Shown here in pieces: positions 36,399-44,932 of a stretch of DNA of 63,449 bases (the first letter of the stretch is position 1; each line of letters begins with the position of its first letter). Position numbers and translations under genes: made by a program. The stretch covers positions 1 through 63,449 of the forward strand of contig JALORC010000077.1 of assembly GCA_025459175.1 (NCBI GenBank), read 5' to 3'. Source of the DNA: Planctomycetota bacterium. GTDB taxonomy: Bacteria; Planctomycetota; UBA1135; UBA2386. The notes beneath the pieces are model-generated. The model searched no databases, was not told where the DNA came from, and worked only from the letters and a program-made list of their open reading frames with translations.

Positions 36399-36971
36399 AT
36401 GGAATGCCGTCCGATGACCGCCCTACGAACGAACTCTCCGTCCCCGCGGCGATGGACCTACACCGACTACTGTCGTCTGCCCGCAGATGGCAAGCGGCAC
36501 GAGTTGATCGACGGGAGGCACTTCGTGTCGCCGGCACCTGATCTCGACCATCAGGTGATCACGCTGGCGCTGGCCAGTGTGCTGCGTGCGCAGATCCAGT
36601 CGGCCGGCCTCGGCATGGTCTTCATCGCTCCCGCCGACGTGCATCTCGATCCGGGAACCGTGCTGCAGCCGGACGTGTTCGTGCTGCGCGCGACCCGCGA
36701 CGAAGTGGCAGGCCGCAAGAAGGTCGATCGGGCGCCCGAACTGGTCGTCGAAGTGCTGTCATCCAGCACGCAGAAGCGGGACCGCGGCGTCAAGCTGCGC
36801 CGCTACGCGCGCGCCGGGGTCGTCGAATGCTGGCTGGTCGACCCGAAGGCGCGCACGGTCGAGCAGTTGGTGCGCGTCGCCGGCGAACTGCTCTCGCAGG
36901 GTGTGTATTCGCAGAGCATCACGTCGGTCGCGTTCCCCGGCGTGGTGATCGAACTGCCGGAGCTCTGGTAG
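36399..36971 (+). CDS. Uma2-family (DUF820) nuclease, copy 2
   Basis: A 190-residue paralogue of the gene at 35722. It carries RRWTYTDYCRLPADGKRHELIDG in the same place, then VLQPDVFVLR, APELVVEVLSSSTQKRDR and VKLRRYARAGVVECWLVDP, where YW is replaced by CW. The ATG at 36399 sits eight bases after GAAGGAG and is preferred over the in-frame ATG at 36414. The 100 or so bases upstream are similar to those upstream of copy 1, showing a tandem duplication that included the control region. Convergent with efp. Confidence 0.85.
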   Translation: MECRPMTALRTNSPSPRRWTYTDYCRLPADGKRHELIDGRHFVSPAPDLDHQVITLALASVLRAQIQSAGLGMVFIAPADVHLDPGTVLQPDVFVLRATRDEVAGRKKVDRAPELVVEVLSSSTQKRDRGVKLRRYARAGVVECWLVDPKARTVEQLVRVAGELLSQGVYSQSITSVAFPGVVIELPELW

Positions 36972-37002
36972 TCCGAGTCGGTCGGCCGAGCCCGGCCGTC
37001 CC

Positions 37003-37563
37003 TCAGGCGCGGCCCATGAACTCGCCGCCGTCGGTGCTGACCTTGACCTTCTCGCCCTGCTTGATGTGGGCCGGCACCTTGATCACGAGCCCGGTGTTGC
37101 AGGTCGCCGGCTTCTGCACGCTGCTGACCGTGTCGCCGCGCGCGGCGTCCTCGGTCTGCGTGATCTCGAGCACGACCAGCGGCGGCAGCTGCACCGTCAG
37201 CGCTTCGCCGTCGCAGAACACCACCGTGACGGTGCTGTTCTCGACGATGTACTGCATCGCGTCGCCGATCACCTCGGCGGACAACACGAACTGCTCGAAG
37301 TTCTCGTTGTCCATGAACGTGTAGCCGAGCGAGTCCTTGAACAGGTACTGCGACTCGCGCGAGTCGAGGTAGACCAGGTCCAGCGTGTCGCTGGTCTTCA
37401 TCCGCACTTCCTTCTGCCGGCCGTTCTTCAGGTGCTTCAGGTAGACGTGGTGGATCGCGCGCAGGTTGCCCGGCGTCAGGTGGTCGTAGCGGGTGATCTG
37501 GTACAGGTCGTTCTCGTAGCGAACGACCATGCCCTTCTTGGCCTCGGTGACGCGGATCGCCAT
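37003..37563 (-). CDS. efp: Translation elongation factor P
   Basis: A 186-residue EF-P, which relieves ribosome stalling at polyproline stretches. All three domains are present: KGMVVRYENDLYQITRYDHL, the middle strand set ending FEQFVLSAEVIGDAM, and the C-terminal LPPLVVLEITQTEDAARGDT. The loop tip reads TPGNLRA. The residue matching the modified Lys34 of E. coli is N33, so the usual lysylation, rhamnosylation or aminopentanol modification cannot occur there. Relevant because many proteins in this window are rich in proline runs. Confidence 0.95.
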   Translation of the reverse strand: MAIRVTEAKKGMVVRYENDLYQITRYDHLTPGNLRAIHHVYLKHLKNGRQKEVRMKTSDTLDLVYLDSRESQYLFKDSLGYTFMDNENFEQFVLSAEVIGDAMQYIVENSTVTVVFCDGEALTVQLPPLVVLEITQTEDAARGDTVSSVQKPATCNTGLVIKVPAHIKQGEKVKVSTDGGEFMGRA

Positions 37564-37713
37564 GGGGTGGGTGACGGTAGTGGACGGAGAATGATGCGGT
37601 CGCAGGGTCCGCCGCGGTGCACGGTTGCGCCGGGCGAGCGGTGCGCAGGATAGCGACTCCGCTTCGTCGCGGCGAGGGTTGCGTGGCTGCCTTCGGCGGC
37701 CTCCAATGCGCCG

Positions 37714-38718
37714 ATGCATGCCACGCCCACGGGCGTCGATCGACGCCGTTTCCTCGCCGCTGCCACCGGATTCTGCGGAGTCGGGCTGCTCGGTGGCGGC
37801 CGCGGCCTCGCCGCCGCCCTGCCCCGCTTCGTCCGCCCGCTGCCGCCCCCGCTGTTCGAGATCAGCCTCGCCCAGTGGTCGCTGCACAAGACGCTGTTCG
37901 CCAAGGAGCTCGACAACCTCGACTTCCCGAAGGCGGCGCGCGGCTTCGGCATCACCGGCATCGAGTACGTGAACAGCTTCTGGAAGGACAAGGCCAAGGA
38001 CGCGAAGTACGTCGCCGAACTGAAGAAGCGCTGTGCCGACGAAGGCGTCACCAGTGTGCTGATCATGTGCGACGGCGAAGGCGCGCTCGGCGACCCGAAC
38101 GAGGGCGCGCGGCAGAAGTCGGTGCAGAACCATCACCAGTGGATCGACGCCGCCAAGGAACTCGGCTGCCGCGCGATCCGCGTCAACGCGCAGAGCTCGG
38201 GCAGTTACGAAGAGCAGCAGAAGCTCGCTGCCGACGGCCTGCGGCGACTGTGTGAGTACGGCGACAAGGCCGGCATCGACGTGATCGTCGAGAACCACGG
38301 CGGCCTGTCGTCGAACGGCAAGTGGCTCAGCGAGACGCTGGCCAAGGTCGCGCACCCGCGCTGCGGGGCGCTGCCCGACTTCGGCAACTTCCGCATCGGC
38401 AAGGACGAGGAATACGACCGCTACCTCGGGGTCGACCAGCTGATGCCGTTCGCCCGCGGCGTCAGCGCCAAGTCGCACGACTTCGACGAGAAGGGCAACG
38501 AGATCCACACCGACTACGTGCGCATGCTCGACGTGGTGGTGAAGAAGCACGGCTGGCGCGGCTTCATCGGCATCGAGTACGAAGGTGGCAAGCTGTCGGA
38601 GAGCGACGGCATCAAGGCGACCAAGGCCTTGCTCGAGCTGGTGCGCGCCGACCTCACCGCCAGGTTGGCCCCGGCCGCGGCCGAGCCCGCGACCGGCGGC
38701 AAGGAGGGCGGCAAGTGA
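37714..38718 (+). CDS. Tat-exported sugar-phosphate isomerase/epimerase-like protein
   Basis: A 334-residue TIM-barrel protein of the AP endonuclease 2/xylose-isomerase-like superfamily. The N-terminus has a twin-arginine signal, DRRRFLAAATGFCGVGLL. Core strands include FEISLAQWSLHKTLFAKELD, GITGIEYVNSFW, VIVENHGGLSSNG (metal-ligand region), CGALPDFGNF and GFIGIEYEG. Members act on sugars or inositols in the periplasm, but the substrate is unknown. Coupled by GTGA overlap to the aminotransferase. Confidence 0.88.
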   Translation: MHATPTGVDRRRFLAAATGFCGVGLLGGGRGLAAALPRFVRPLPPPLFEISLAQWSLHKTLFAKELDNLDFPKAARGFGITGIEYVNSFWKDKAKDAKYVAELKKRCADEGVTSVLIMCDGEGALGDPNEGARQKSVQNHHQWIDAAKELGCRAIRVNAQSSGSYEEQQKLAADGLRRLCEYGDKAGIDVIVENHGGLSSNGKWLSETLAKVAHPRCGALPDFGNFRIGKDEEYDRYLGVDQLMPFARGVSAKSHDFDEKGNEIHTDYVRMLDVVVKKHGWRGFIGIEYEGGKLSESDGIKATKALLELVRADLTARLAPAAAEPATGGKEGGK

Positions 38719-39851
38719 ACGAGCGCCTCCGCCGCCTGCAGACCTACCCGATGGAACAGCTGGCCGGCTGGAAGCAGCAGCTGGCCCAGCAGGGCAAGAC
38801 GGTGTTCGACTTCGGCACCGGCGACCCGCGCGAGCCGACGCCGGCGATCCTGCGCCAGGCGATGTTCGACGGCACCAACCCGGTGTCGCAGTATCCGCCG
38901 ACGCAGGGCACCAAGGCGCTGCGGCAGTCGGTCGCCGCCTACCTGCAGCGCCGCTTCTCGGTCGCGGTCGATGCCGACACCGAGGTGATGGCGACGCTCG
39001 GCAGCAAGGAGTGTCTGTTCCACCTGCCGATGACGTTCGTGCAGGTGCCGAGCGACAAGGACCTCGTGCTCTACGGCGAGCCCGCCTACCCGGTCTACGA
39101 GATCGGGGCGCTGTTCGCCGAGGCGTGGACCTACGCGGTGCCGCTCGGCGTGCAGAACGGCTATGCGATGGACCCGGACGTGCTGCCGGAGTCGGTGCTC
39201 AAGCGCGCGTCGGTGGTGTTCCTGAACTACCCGCACAACCCGACCGGCTTCTGCCTGCCGGACTCGCTGTTCCGCCGTTGGGTCGAGGTGCGCGAGCAGT
39301 ACGGCTTCGTGCTGGTCAGCGACGAGTGCTACGCCGACCTGCACTACGAGGGCAAGGCGCCGCGGTCGCTGCTCGAGTTCGGCAAGAAGGGGTGCCTCGC
39401 GGTGCACTCGCTGAGCAAGCGTTCGGGCATGACCGGTTACCGCAGCGGCTTCGTCGCCGGCGATGCGGAGCTGATCGGCACCTACAAGAAGTTCCGCGCC
39501 AGCATGGGCACCGCACCGCAGGAGTTCGTGCAGGCGGCGGCGACGCTGGCCTGGACGGAACCGAAGCACGTCGCCGAACGGGTCGCGGTGTTCGCGCAGA
39601 AGCGCGCGGTGCTGTTGGAACTGTGCAAGCAGCGCGGGCTGCGTGTGCACGGCAGCCAGGCGGGGCTGTATCTGTGGATCGAGGTGCCGGACGGCACCGA
39701 CGGGCTCGCCTATGCGCAGCGTTGCCGCGAGGTCGGCATCGTCGTGGCGCCGGGTTCGTTCTTCGGCAAGGGGCAGGAGCGCTACATCCGGTTGGCGCTG
39801 GTGCCGACCGTCGAGGAGTGCCGGCAGGCGGCGGCGCTGTGGCCGAAGTGA
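38715..39851 (+). CDS. Class I/II PLP aminotransferase
   Basis: A 378-residue fold-type I aminotransferase. Visible are FGTGDPREPTPAILRQA, QYPPTQGTKALRQSVAAYL, the Asn/Pro motif NYPHNPTGFCLP, SDECYADLHYEG and the PLP lysine in HSLSKRSGMTGYRSGFV. The closest match in overall pattern is the N-succinyldiaminopimelate aminotransferase group (DapC), which would place it in lysine/peptidoglycan precursor synthesis, but related transaminases look alike. Starts at GTG 38715, just after a strong AAGGAGGG site and overlapping the previous stop. Its own stop overlaps the next GTG start. Confidence 0.88.
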   Translation: MNERLRRLQTYPMEQLAGWKQQLAQQGKTVFDFGTGDPREPTPAILRQAMFDGTNPVSQYPPTQGTKALRQSVAAYLQRRFSVAVDADTEVMATLGSKECLFHLPMTFVQVPSDKDLVLYGEPAYPVYEIGALFAEAWTYAVPLGVQNGYAMDPDVLPESVLKRASVVFLNYPHNPTGFCLPDSLFRRWVEVREQYGFVLVSDECYADLHYEGKAPRSLLEFGKKGCLAVHSLSKRSGMTGYRSGFVAGDAELIGTYKKFRASMGTAPQEFVQAAATLAWTEPKHVAERVAVFAQKRAVLLELCKQRGLRVHGSQAGLYLWIEVPDGTDGLAYAQRCREVGIVVAPGSFFGKGQERYIRLALVPTVEECRQAAALWPK

Positions 39852-41620
39852 TCCGCGCCGCGTTGGCGCTGGTGTGTCTCGGTGCTGCCGCGGCGCAGGC
39901 ACCCGAGGTGCGACTCGAGCCGCTGGCGACGCTCGACGCCGCCGGGGGCGTTGCACACGCCGCCGCGTTCGCCCCGGATGGGAGTTGTCTCGTGCTTGGT
40001 GGCGAACGCGGGGATGTGCGCTGTATCGACCTGCCGACCGGGGCGGTGCGATGGACGGTGGCCCACAGCAATCACTGGATCGGCGTCATCGCGTTCGCCC
40101 CCGACGGCAAGACCGTGGCGTGCAAAGGGCGGCGACTCACGCTGCACACCGTGCACGATGGCCGCGAGGTTGCCGACTTCGGGGCCAACGGGCCGCGTGG
40201 ATTCGCATGGCGCACCGATGGAGCCGGCTTTGCCTTCGCCGACGACAGGTTCGTCAACGTGGTCGAGGGGCGATCGGAAGTGCGTTCGACGCTCGGCTTC
40301 GAGGATCCGGTCATCGCGTTGGCCTATGCCGCGAACGGCGATTTGTTCGCCGGCGACAACCGCGGCCGCACCTGGCGTATCCCCGCTGGTACGAAGGCTC
40401 CGACCATGGTGCGCGACCCCCGGAAGAGGCCTGCGGCAGACACTCGGTCCATCGCGCTCGTGCTGGCCAGTGGTCAGCTGTTCGATCTGGCGTCCGATGG
40501 GCCGCTGTTGCGTGGCTCTGTCGAGCATGCGTTCGGTGACAGTGCCTGGTCGCTCGGGGTGTCGGCCGATGGGCAGTCGTTCGCCGTCGGCGGGGGCGCC
40601 AACTACGCGACCTGGTGGCAAAAGGGCGGCGAGCAGATGCACCGCATCGAAATCCGGGGCAACGTCAACTGCGTCGCCGTTGCCCCTGATGGCGAGTCGC
40701 TGTTCGTGGCGACCGATGATGGTCGGCAAGCGCTACATCGCCTGGGCGAGGAGCCCGCCTGGTTGCCATGGTTGCCGTCCCAAGTCGGCAGCTTCGCGCT
40801 GAGTCCCGACGGCAGCGTGGTGGCGATCTCGGGCAGCGGTTGGATATTGATGCCGGTGCACGGTGGTGCCCCGCGTCGCCTGGCCGCCGCGGTGGAGGTG
40901 GCAGCCGGCCGGCGCGGCAGCGAGTTGCTGGTCTGCGGCGAGGAGCGCCTCGCAGTGGTCGACGGACATTCCGGGGTCGAAGTCGTCGGTGTCGACGTCG
41001 TGACCGTCGACCCGTCCCGCGTCGCCATCGGTCCCGGCGAGCGCTTCTATTGCGGGGCCTTGGGGGCCCTGATGCCACCTGGGTCCGGGGCGTGGATTCC
41101 GGTCCCCGATGTCCTGAGCTTTCAGCGCGTCTGCGGGGTCGACAGTTCGCACGCCGGCTTGTGGGCGGTCGGCACTGCGGGAGGCATCGAGGGGGACAGA
41201 GGTGCACTCTGGGTGACCGATGCCGAGGGTCGCACCCGTTTCCAGTCGCTGGATGGGCCGGTGTATTGGGTTGCCTTCTCACCGGACGGGCGGCGCCTCG
41301 TTCATGGAGGCGGGCGCGGCCCCTCGGATGGGAGTGCGCTCTGGTCGCACGCGGTCTGCGTGCGGGAGACGAGTGACTTCTCGGTGCTGCAGGAATCTGC
41401 CGCGCACGTCTACGGCTGGGCCTGGCTCGACGACACGTATGCGTTGGTGGCCCACAAGGACGGCTTGCAGGTCTGGGATGCAAGAACGCTTAAGGCCGTG
41501 CACACCGTGCGGACCGATGCACTGATGCACGGCTTCCAGACATCAGCCGACCGTCGCACGATCGCATGGACGGACGGCCGCTCGGTGTTCGTGCAGCGCG
41601 TGGTCCTGAACGGTCGTTGA
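39848..41620 (+). CDS. Secreted beta-propeller-like protein
   Basis: A 590-residue protein with a short signal peptide (IRAALALVCLGAAAAQAP). It consists of repeated WD40/YVTN-like blades: AAFAPDGSCLVLGGERGDV, VIAFAPDGKTVACKGRRL, CVAVAPDGESLFVATDDGR, SFALSPDGSVVAISGSG and WVAFSPDGRRLVHGGGRG, each with the (A/S)PDG turn and a following strand. No enzyme motif is seen. It probably binds a partner in the periplasm. Translation is coupled (GTGA) to the aminotransferase, although a functional link is unclear. Confidence 0.78.
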   Translation: MIRAALALVCLGAAAAQAPEVRLEPLATLDAAGGVAHAAAFAPDGSCLVLGGERGDVRCIDLPTGAVRWTVAHSNHWIGVIAFAPDGKTVACKGRRLTLHTVHDGREVADFGANGPRGFAWRTDGAGFAFADDRFVNVVEGRSEVRSTLGFEDPVIALAYAANGDLFAGDNRGRTWRIPAGTKAPTMVRDPRKRPAADTRSIALVLASGQLFDLASDGPLLRGSVEHAFGDSAWSLGVSADGQSFAVGGGANYATWWQKGGEQMHRIEIRGNVNCVAVAPDGESLFVATDDGRQALHRLGEEPAWLPWLPSQVGSFALSPDGSVVAISGSGWILMPVHGGAPRRLAAAVEVAAGRRGSELLVCGEERLAVVDGHSGVEVVGVDVVTVDPSRVAIGPGERFYCGALGALMPPGSGAWIPVPDVLSFQRVCGVDSSHAGLWAVGTAGGIEGDRGALWVTDAEGRTRFQSLDGPVYWVAFSPDGRRLVHGGGRGPSDGSALWSHAVCVRETSDFSVLQESAAHVYGWAWLDDTYALVAHKDGLQVWDARTLKAVHTVRTDALMHGFQTSADRRTIAWTDGRSVFVQRVVLNGR

Positions 41621-41673
41621 CTGACTTCAGCCCTTGCTGGTCACCCGCGGCCGCCCCGAGGCTCTCCTGGGGC

Positions 41674-41711
41674 GTAAAGCATGCTTGACAACGAAGACAA
41701 GTATGCTTTAC
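41674..41711. promoter_or_regulatory. Inverted repeat at the membrane-protein/XRE promoter
   Basis: GTAAAGCATGCTTG (41674-41687) and CAAGTATGCTTTAC (41698-41711) are inverted repeats with one mismatch in 14 and a 10-base spacer. The element is AT-richer than its surroundings and ends ten bases before the ATG at 41721. A TTGACA lies at 41685-41690. It is probably the operator of the XRE protein encoded two genes on, in a small autoregulated unit. The exact -10 box is not clear. Confidence 0.6.
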
Positions 41712-41720
41712 ACCGGCGCC

Positions 41721-42131
41721 ATGGATGAGCCGCGCCCATTCCGGTCGTTGTCGCCGTTCGTGTTGGTGGGTTTCCCGCTGTGGGCCGTCGTCTACGTCGT
41801 CTCGCGGGCCTGGCTCGAGATCGGCAACGCACCGGCGTCGAAGGCGGCGCAGTGGTGGATCGCCATGGCGCCACTGCCACCGCTTCTGCTGTTGTTGCAC
41901 GGCATGGTCCAGGATCTGCGCCGACTCGACGAACTGCAGCGGCGGGTCCGCCAGGACGCGTTGGTCGGCACTTTCCTGTTCGTGCTGATCGCCGTGTTCG
42001 TGCTGGGGCAGTGCGAGATCGTGCCGGGCTTCGATCACGGCAGCTTCGGGTTCCGCATGCTGTTTCCGCTGTTGGCGTTCGTCTACTCGGTGAACCTGCT
42101 GCGGGCCCAGCAGCGCTATCGACGCGGATGA
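41721..42131 (+). CDS. Small four-helix membrane protein paired with XRE regulator
   Basis: A 136-residue protein with four hydrophobic segments (SPFVLVGFPLWAVVYVVS, WWIAMAPLPPLLLLLHG, ALVGTFLFVLIAVFVLG and FGFRMLFPLLAFVYSV). Such proteins commonly precede a compact XRE regulator. The ATG at 41721 is favoured because an earlier in-frame ATG (41703) falls inside the inverted repeat. That would leave a very short or absent leader. Its stop overlaps the regulator start (ATGA). The function is unknown; a membrane stress or antimicrobial-response module is a guess. Confidence 0.75.
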   Translation: MDEPRPFRSLSPFVLVGFPLWAVVYVVSRAWLEIGNAPASKAAQWWIAMAPLPPLLLLLHGMVQDLRRLDELQRRVRQDALVGTFLFVLIAVFVLGQCEIVPGFDHGSFGFRMLFPLLAFVYSVNLLRAQQRYRRG

Positions 42132-42322
42132 ACAGCAAAATGCGCGAGCTGCGCAGGGTTCGCGGTTGGTCGCAGCAGGAGCTCGCCGATCGGCTCGCGG
42201 TGTCGCGACAGACCATCAACTCCATCGAGACGGGACGCTACGAGCCGAGCCTGACGTTGGCGTTCCGCATCGCCAGGCTGTTCGGGCTGCCGATCGAAGG
42301 TGTGTTCTCGCCGGACGAATGA
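42128..42322 (+). CDS. Minimal XRE-family regulator
   Basis: A 64-residue helix-turn-helix protein consisting of the DNA-binding domain alone: MRELRRVRGWSQQELADRL, AVSRQTINSIETGRYEPS and LAFRIARLFGLPIEGVF. This is the short group that usually controls its own operon together with a small membrane protein. The likely operator is the palindrome at 41674-41711. Confidence 0.92.
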   Translation: MNSKMRELRRVRGWSQQELADRLAVSRQTINSIETGRYEPSLTLAFRIARLFGLPIEGVFSPDE

Positions 42323-42361
42323 CCTGGTCGCAGGATGGCGGCGCCGAACGCCGCCGCTCGC

Positions 42362-42688
42362 TCAGCCCTTGCCGGTCACCAGCGGCAGCCCACAGCCCGC
42401 CCAGTAGGCGAGCCCACCGCGCAGGTTGGCGAGCTTCTTGACGCCGGCCTGCGCCAGCATCTCGCACGCGAACAGGCTGCGGCGGCCGTGCTCGCAGTGC
42501 ACCAGCCAGTTGGCGTTCTTGTCGATCTCGGCGAGTCGCCGGTCGAGTTCCTGCACCGGGATCAGCAGCGCCCCGGGCAGCCGGTGGCTCTGGTATTCCG
42601 GCTCGGTGCGCACGTCGAGGATGCGCAGCGTCTTGTCGTTCTGCAGCTCGCGCTGCGCGTCGGCGGGGTCGAGGTCGCGGTAGTTCAT
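42362..42688 (-). CDS. Single-domain rhodanese
   Basis: A 108-residue rhodanese-fold sulfurtransferase. The start LRILDVRTEPEYQSHRLPGA has the DVR..EY motif. The active-site loop is C65-EHGRRS, retaining the catalytic Cys. Near the end LRGGLAYWAGCGLPLV is the conserved 'L.GG...W' segment. It transfers sulfane sulfur in the cytoplasm; the acceptor is unknown. Convergent with the XRE gene and 14 bases downstream of the coiled-coil protein gene. Confidence 0.9.
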   Translation of the reverse strand: MNYRDLDPADAQRELQNDKTLRILDVRTEPEYQSHRLPGALLIPVQELDRRLAEIDKNANWLVHCEHGRRSLFACEMLAQAGVKKLANLRGGLAYWAGCGLPLVTGKG

Positions 42689-42702
42689 CGGTGGTAGGGG
42701 AT

Positions 42703-43050
42703 TCAGTCAGGGCGGCGGCGACGGGATGGCCGGCGCGAGGTCACGGAGGGCTTCGGTTTGGTGACACGACCGTCGACCTTGCCGTCGCTCTGGTCGATTC
42801 GCTGCATCGCCGCGTCCAGCTCGGTCGGGTCGAGCTGGCCGCGCCGCAGCTGCTCCTGCAGCATCGCCTGCACGAGCAGCAGCAGCTCGCCGACCTGCTG
42901 TTCGAGCTGGTCGATGCGGGCCGCGGTCGAGTCCTGCCGCCGGCTCTCGCGCTGCAAGCGGTTCGCCCGCGACTCCAGGTCCCGCAACCGGTTGTTCTGG
43001 CGGACATCCATCGGCAGGAACATCGACAGCACGTTGGAGAGGAGGCTCAT
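42703..43050 (-). CDS. Small coiled-coil protein, unknown
   Basis: A 115-residue protein that I do not recognise. The middle (LRDLESRANRLQRESRRQDS, then ARIDQLEQQVGELLLLVQAM) is a strong heptad coiled coil, and the C-terminus is very basic (KPKPSVTSRRPSRRRRPD). The first 15 residues are mildly hydrophobic. The frame is open upstream to 43170, but the ATG at 43050 gives the cleaner start. It lies between ubiD and the rhodanese on the same strand. Confidence 0.65.
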   Translation of the reverse strand: MSLLSNVLSMFLPMDVRQNNRLRDLESRANRLQRESRRQDSTAARIDQLEQQVGELLLLVQAMLQEQLRRGQLDPTELDAAMQRIDQSDGKVDGRVTKPKPSVTSRRPSRRRRPD

Positions 43051-43126
43051 CGCGACGGTTCGGGCGGTGCGGTGGATAAGGGACGCGAACGGTTGCCGGC
43101 GGTCAACGCGGAATCCGGACCATCGC

Positions 43127-44932
43127 TCAATCGAGGTGCCCGCGGTCGCTGTCGCCCATCTCGACCCCACCGCGCGGGAAGTACTCGCGCCAGCGCGCCG
43201 AGACCTTCTTCGCGGTGTCCGGATCGCAGAACAGCTCCTTCGGGTAGCTCGGCTTCATCCGCGCGTCGATGACGATCGGCGGCGTCCAGCACGGCTGGCT
43301 GCGCACCAGCTCGAGCTTGCGGGCGTGCAGGTCGGCGGCCGGCTCGAAGCGCGTGAACGTCGTCCACAGGAAGTTGACGCTCGACTTCGCCGCCTTGTGC
43401 GCATCGTCGACCAGCACCACCAACGGCCAGTCGCGCAGTGCGTCGAGCTTCGCCAGCGCCGCCGCGGCATCGCGTGCGGTCGCGAACGCGGGACCCTGCA
43501 CGACGAGGCACCCGGGGCAGAACACCTCCGCGCGCGGGAACTCGGGCGGCAGGCTGCCGGGGAACGTCGTCGGCAGCGTGCGCACCGGCTCGCCGAGTCC
43601 GAGCAATACACCCTTGCTGCCCTTGTTGACCTTCGGACCGGCGTAGTCGAGCGTGTCCATCGACAGGCTGCCGAACACGTAGAGATCGGTCTGGAAGCGC
43701 GTGCGCGCGAGGATGTGCGTCAGCGTGGCGCGGAAGTCGCGCAGGTCGACCGCACGATCGGTCAGCAGCAGGAACTTGGTCAGGCTCAGCTGCCCTTCAC
43801 CGAGGATGCGGAACGCGCTCTGCATCGCCTCGCGGCCGTAGCGTTCCTGCACCACCGCGGCGGCCAGCGCGTGGTAGCCGGTCTCGCCGTACGACCACAG
43901 GTCCTTGACCTGCGGCATCGCCACCTTCGCCAGCGGCAGCAGCAGTTCCTGCAGGTAGTCGCCGAGGAAGAAGTCCTCCTGGCGCGGCTTGCCGACCACG
44001 GTCGCGGCGAGGACCGGGTCGCGCCGGTGCAGCAGCGCGTTGGCGCGCACCAGCGGATAGTCGTGTTGCAGCGAGTAGTAGCCGTAGTGGTCGCCGAACG
44101 GGCCTTCCGGATGGCGCTCGCCGGGCCGCACCTCGCCGAGGATGCAGAACTCGGCATCCGCCTGCACCGGCAGCGGCGAGTGCGGCGAGCGCGCGCTGCG
44201 CAGCCGTTGGCCGACCAGCAGCGAGCACAGCAGGATCTCCGGCACGTTCTCGGGCAGTGGCGCGATCGCACTGAGGATCAGCGCCGGCGGCCCGCCGATG
44301 TGGATCGCGACCGGCATCGGGCGCCCGAGTCGTTCGCAGGCGGCGAGGTGGAAACCGCCGCCCTTGCCGATCTGCACGTGCAGCCCGGTGGTGTCGTCGG
44401 AGAAGCGCTGGATGCGATACATGCCGAGGTTGCTGCCGAGCCCCTCGGGGTGTTCGGTGTAGACCAGCGGCAACGTCACGAACGGCCCGCCGTCCTCGGC
44501 CCACGTGCGCAGCAGCGGCAGCCGGTTCAGGCCCGGCGGCGTGCTCTGGTGGGCGAGCAGCGGCGCCCTGCGCACGAACTTGCGGCCGACCTTCAGCAGC
44601 GAACCGAGCAGGTCGCGGTGTTGCCACAGTTTGCCGAGGCTCGGCGGCAGCAGCGTGTGCGGCACCGCGGCGAGCCGCTGCACCAGTTCGAGCGGGCGCT
44701 TGCCGAACGCGAGTTCGACGCGGCGAGCGGTGCCGAACAGGTTGGTGACCGCGGGCCATGGTGAGCCCTTGACGCGTCGGAACAGCAGCGCCGGTCCGCC
44801 GGCGGCGATCACGCGGCGGTGCACTTCGGCGGCCTCGAGATCGGGATCGACCTCGGTGTCGATCTCGACCAGTTCGCCTTCCTGTCGCAGCACGGCGAGG
44901 AAGGCACGCAGATCCAGCAGCGGCGAGCTCAT
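43127..44932 (-). CDS. UbiD-family decarboxylase
   Basis: A 601-residue protein of the UbiD family, which uses prenylated FMN to decarboxylate aromatic or alpha,beta-unsaturated acids. Characteristic stretches are LRAFLAVLRQEGELVEIDTE, VKGSPWPAVTNLFGTARRVE, PEGLGSNLGMYRIQRF, HIGGPPALILSAIAPLP, GEVRPGERHPEGPFGDHYGYY in pieces (with the conserved acid/base region) and WEVFG-like YVFGSLSMDTLD. It is longer than E. coli UbiD (about 500). Candidate substrates are quinone precursors such as in ubiquinone or futalosine-menaquinone synthesis; a flavin prenyltransferase (ubiX) is not in the window. Overlaps lpxB (ATGA). Confidence 0.9.
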   Translation of the reverse strand: MSSPLLDLRAFLAVLRQEGELVEIDTEVDPDLEAAEVHRRVIAAGGPALLFRRVKGSPWPAVTNLFGTARRVELAFGKRPLELVQRLAAVPHTLLPPSLGKLWQHRDLLGSLLKVGRKFVRRAPLLAHQSTPPGLNRLPLLRTWAEDGGPFVTLPLVYTEHPEGLGSNLGMYRIQRFSDDTTGLHVQIGKGGGFHLAACERLGRPMPVAIHIGGPPALILSAIAPLPENVPEILLCSLLVGQRLRSARSPHSPLPVQADAEFCILGEVRPGERHPEGPFGDHYGYYSLQHDYPLVRANALLHRRDPVLAATVVGKPRQEDFFLGDYLQELLLPLAKVAMPQVKDLWSYGETGYHALAAAVVQERYGREAMQSAFRILGEGQLSLTKFLLLTDRAVDLRDFRATLTHILARTRFQTDLYVFGSLSMDTLDYAGPKVNKGSKGVLLGLGEPVRTLPTTFPGSLPPEFPRAEVFCPGCLVVQGPAFATARDAAAALAKLDALRDWPLVVLVDDAHKAAKSSVNFLWTTFTRFEPAADLHARKLELVRSQPCWTPPIVIDARMKPSYPKELFCDPDTAKKVSARWREYFPRGGVEMGDSDRGHLD

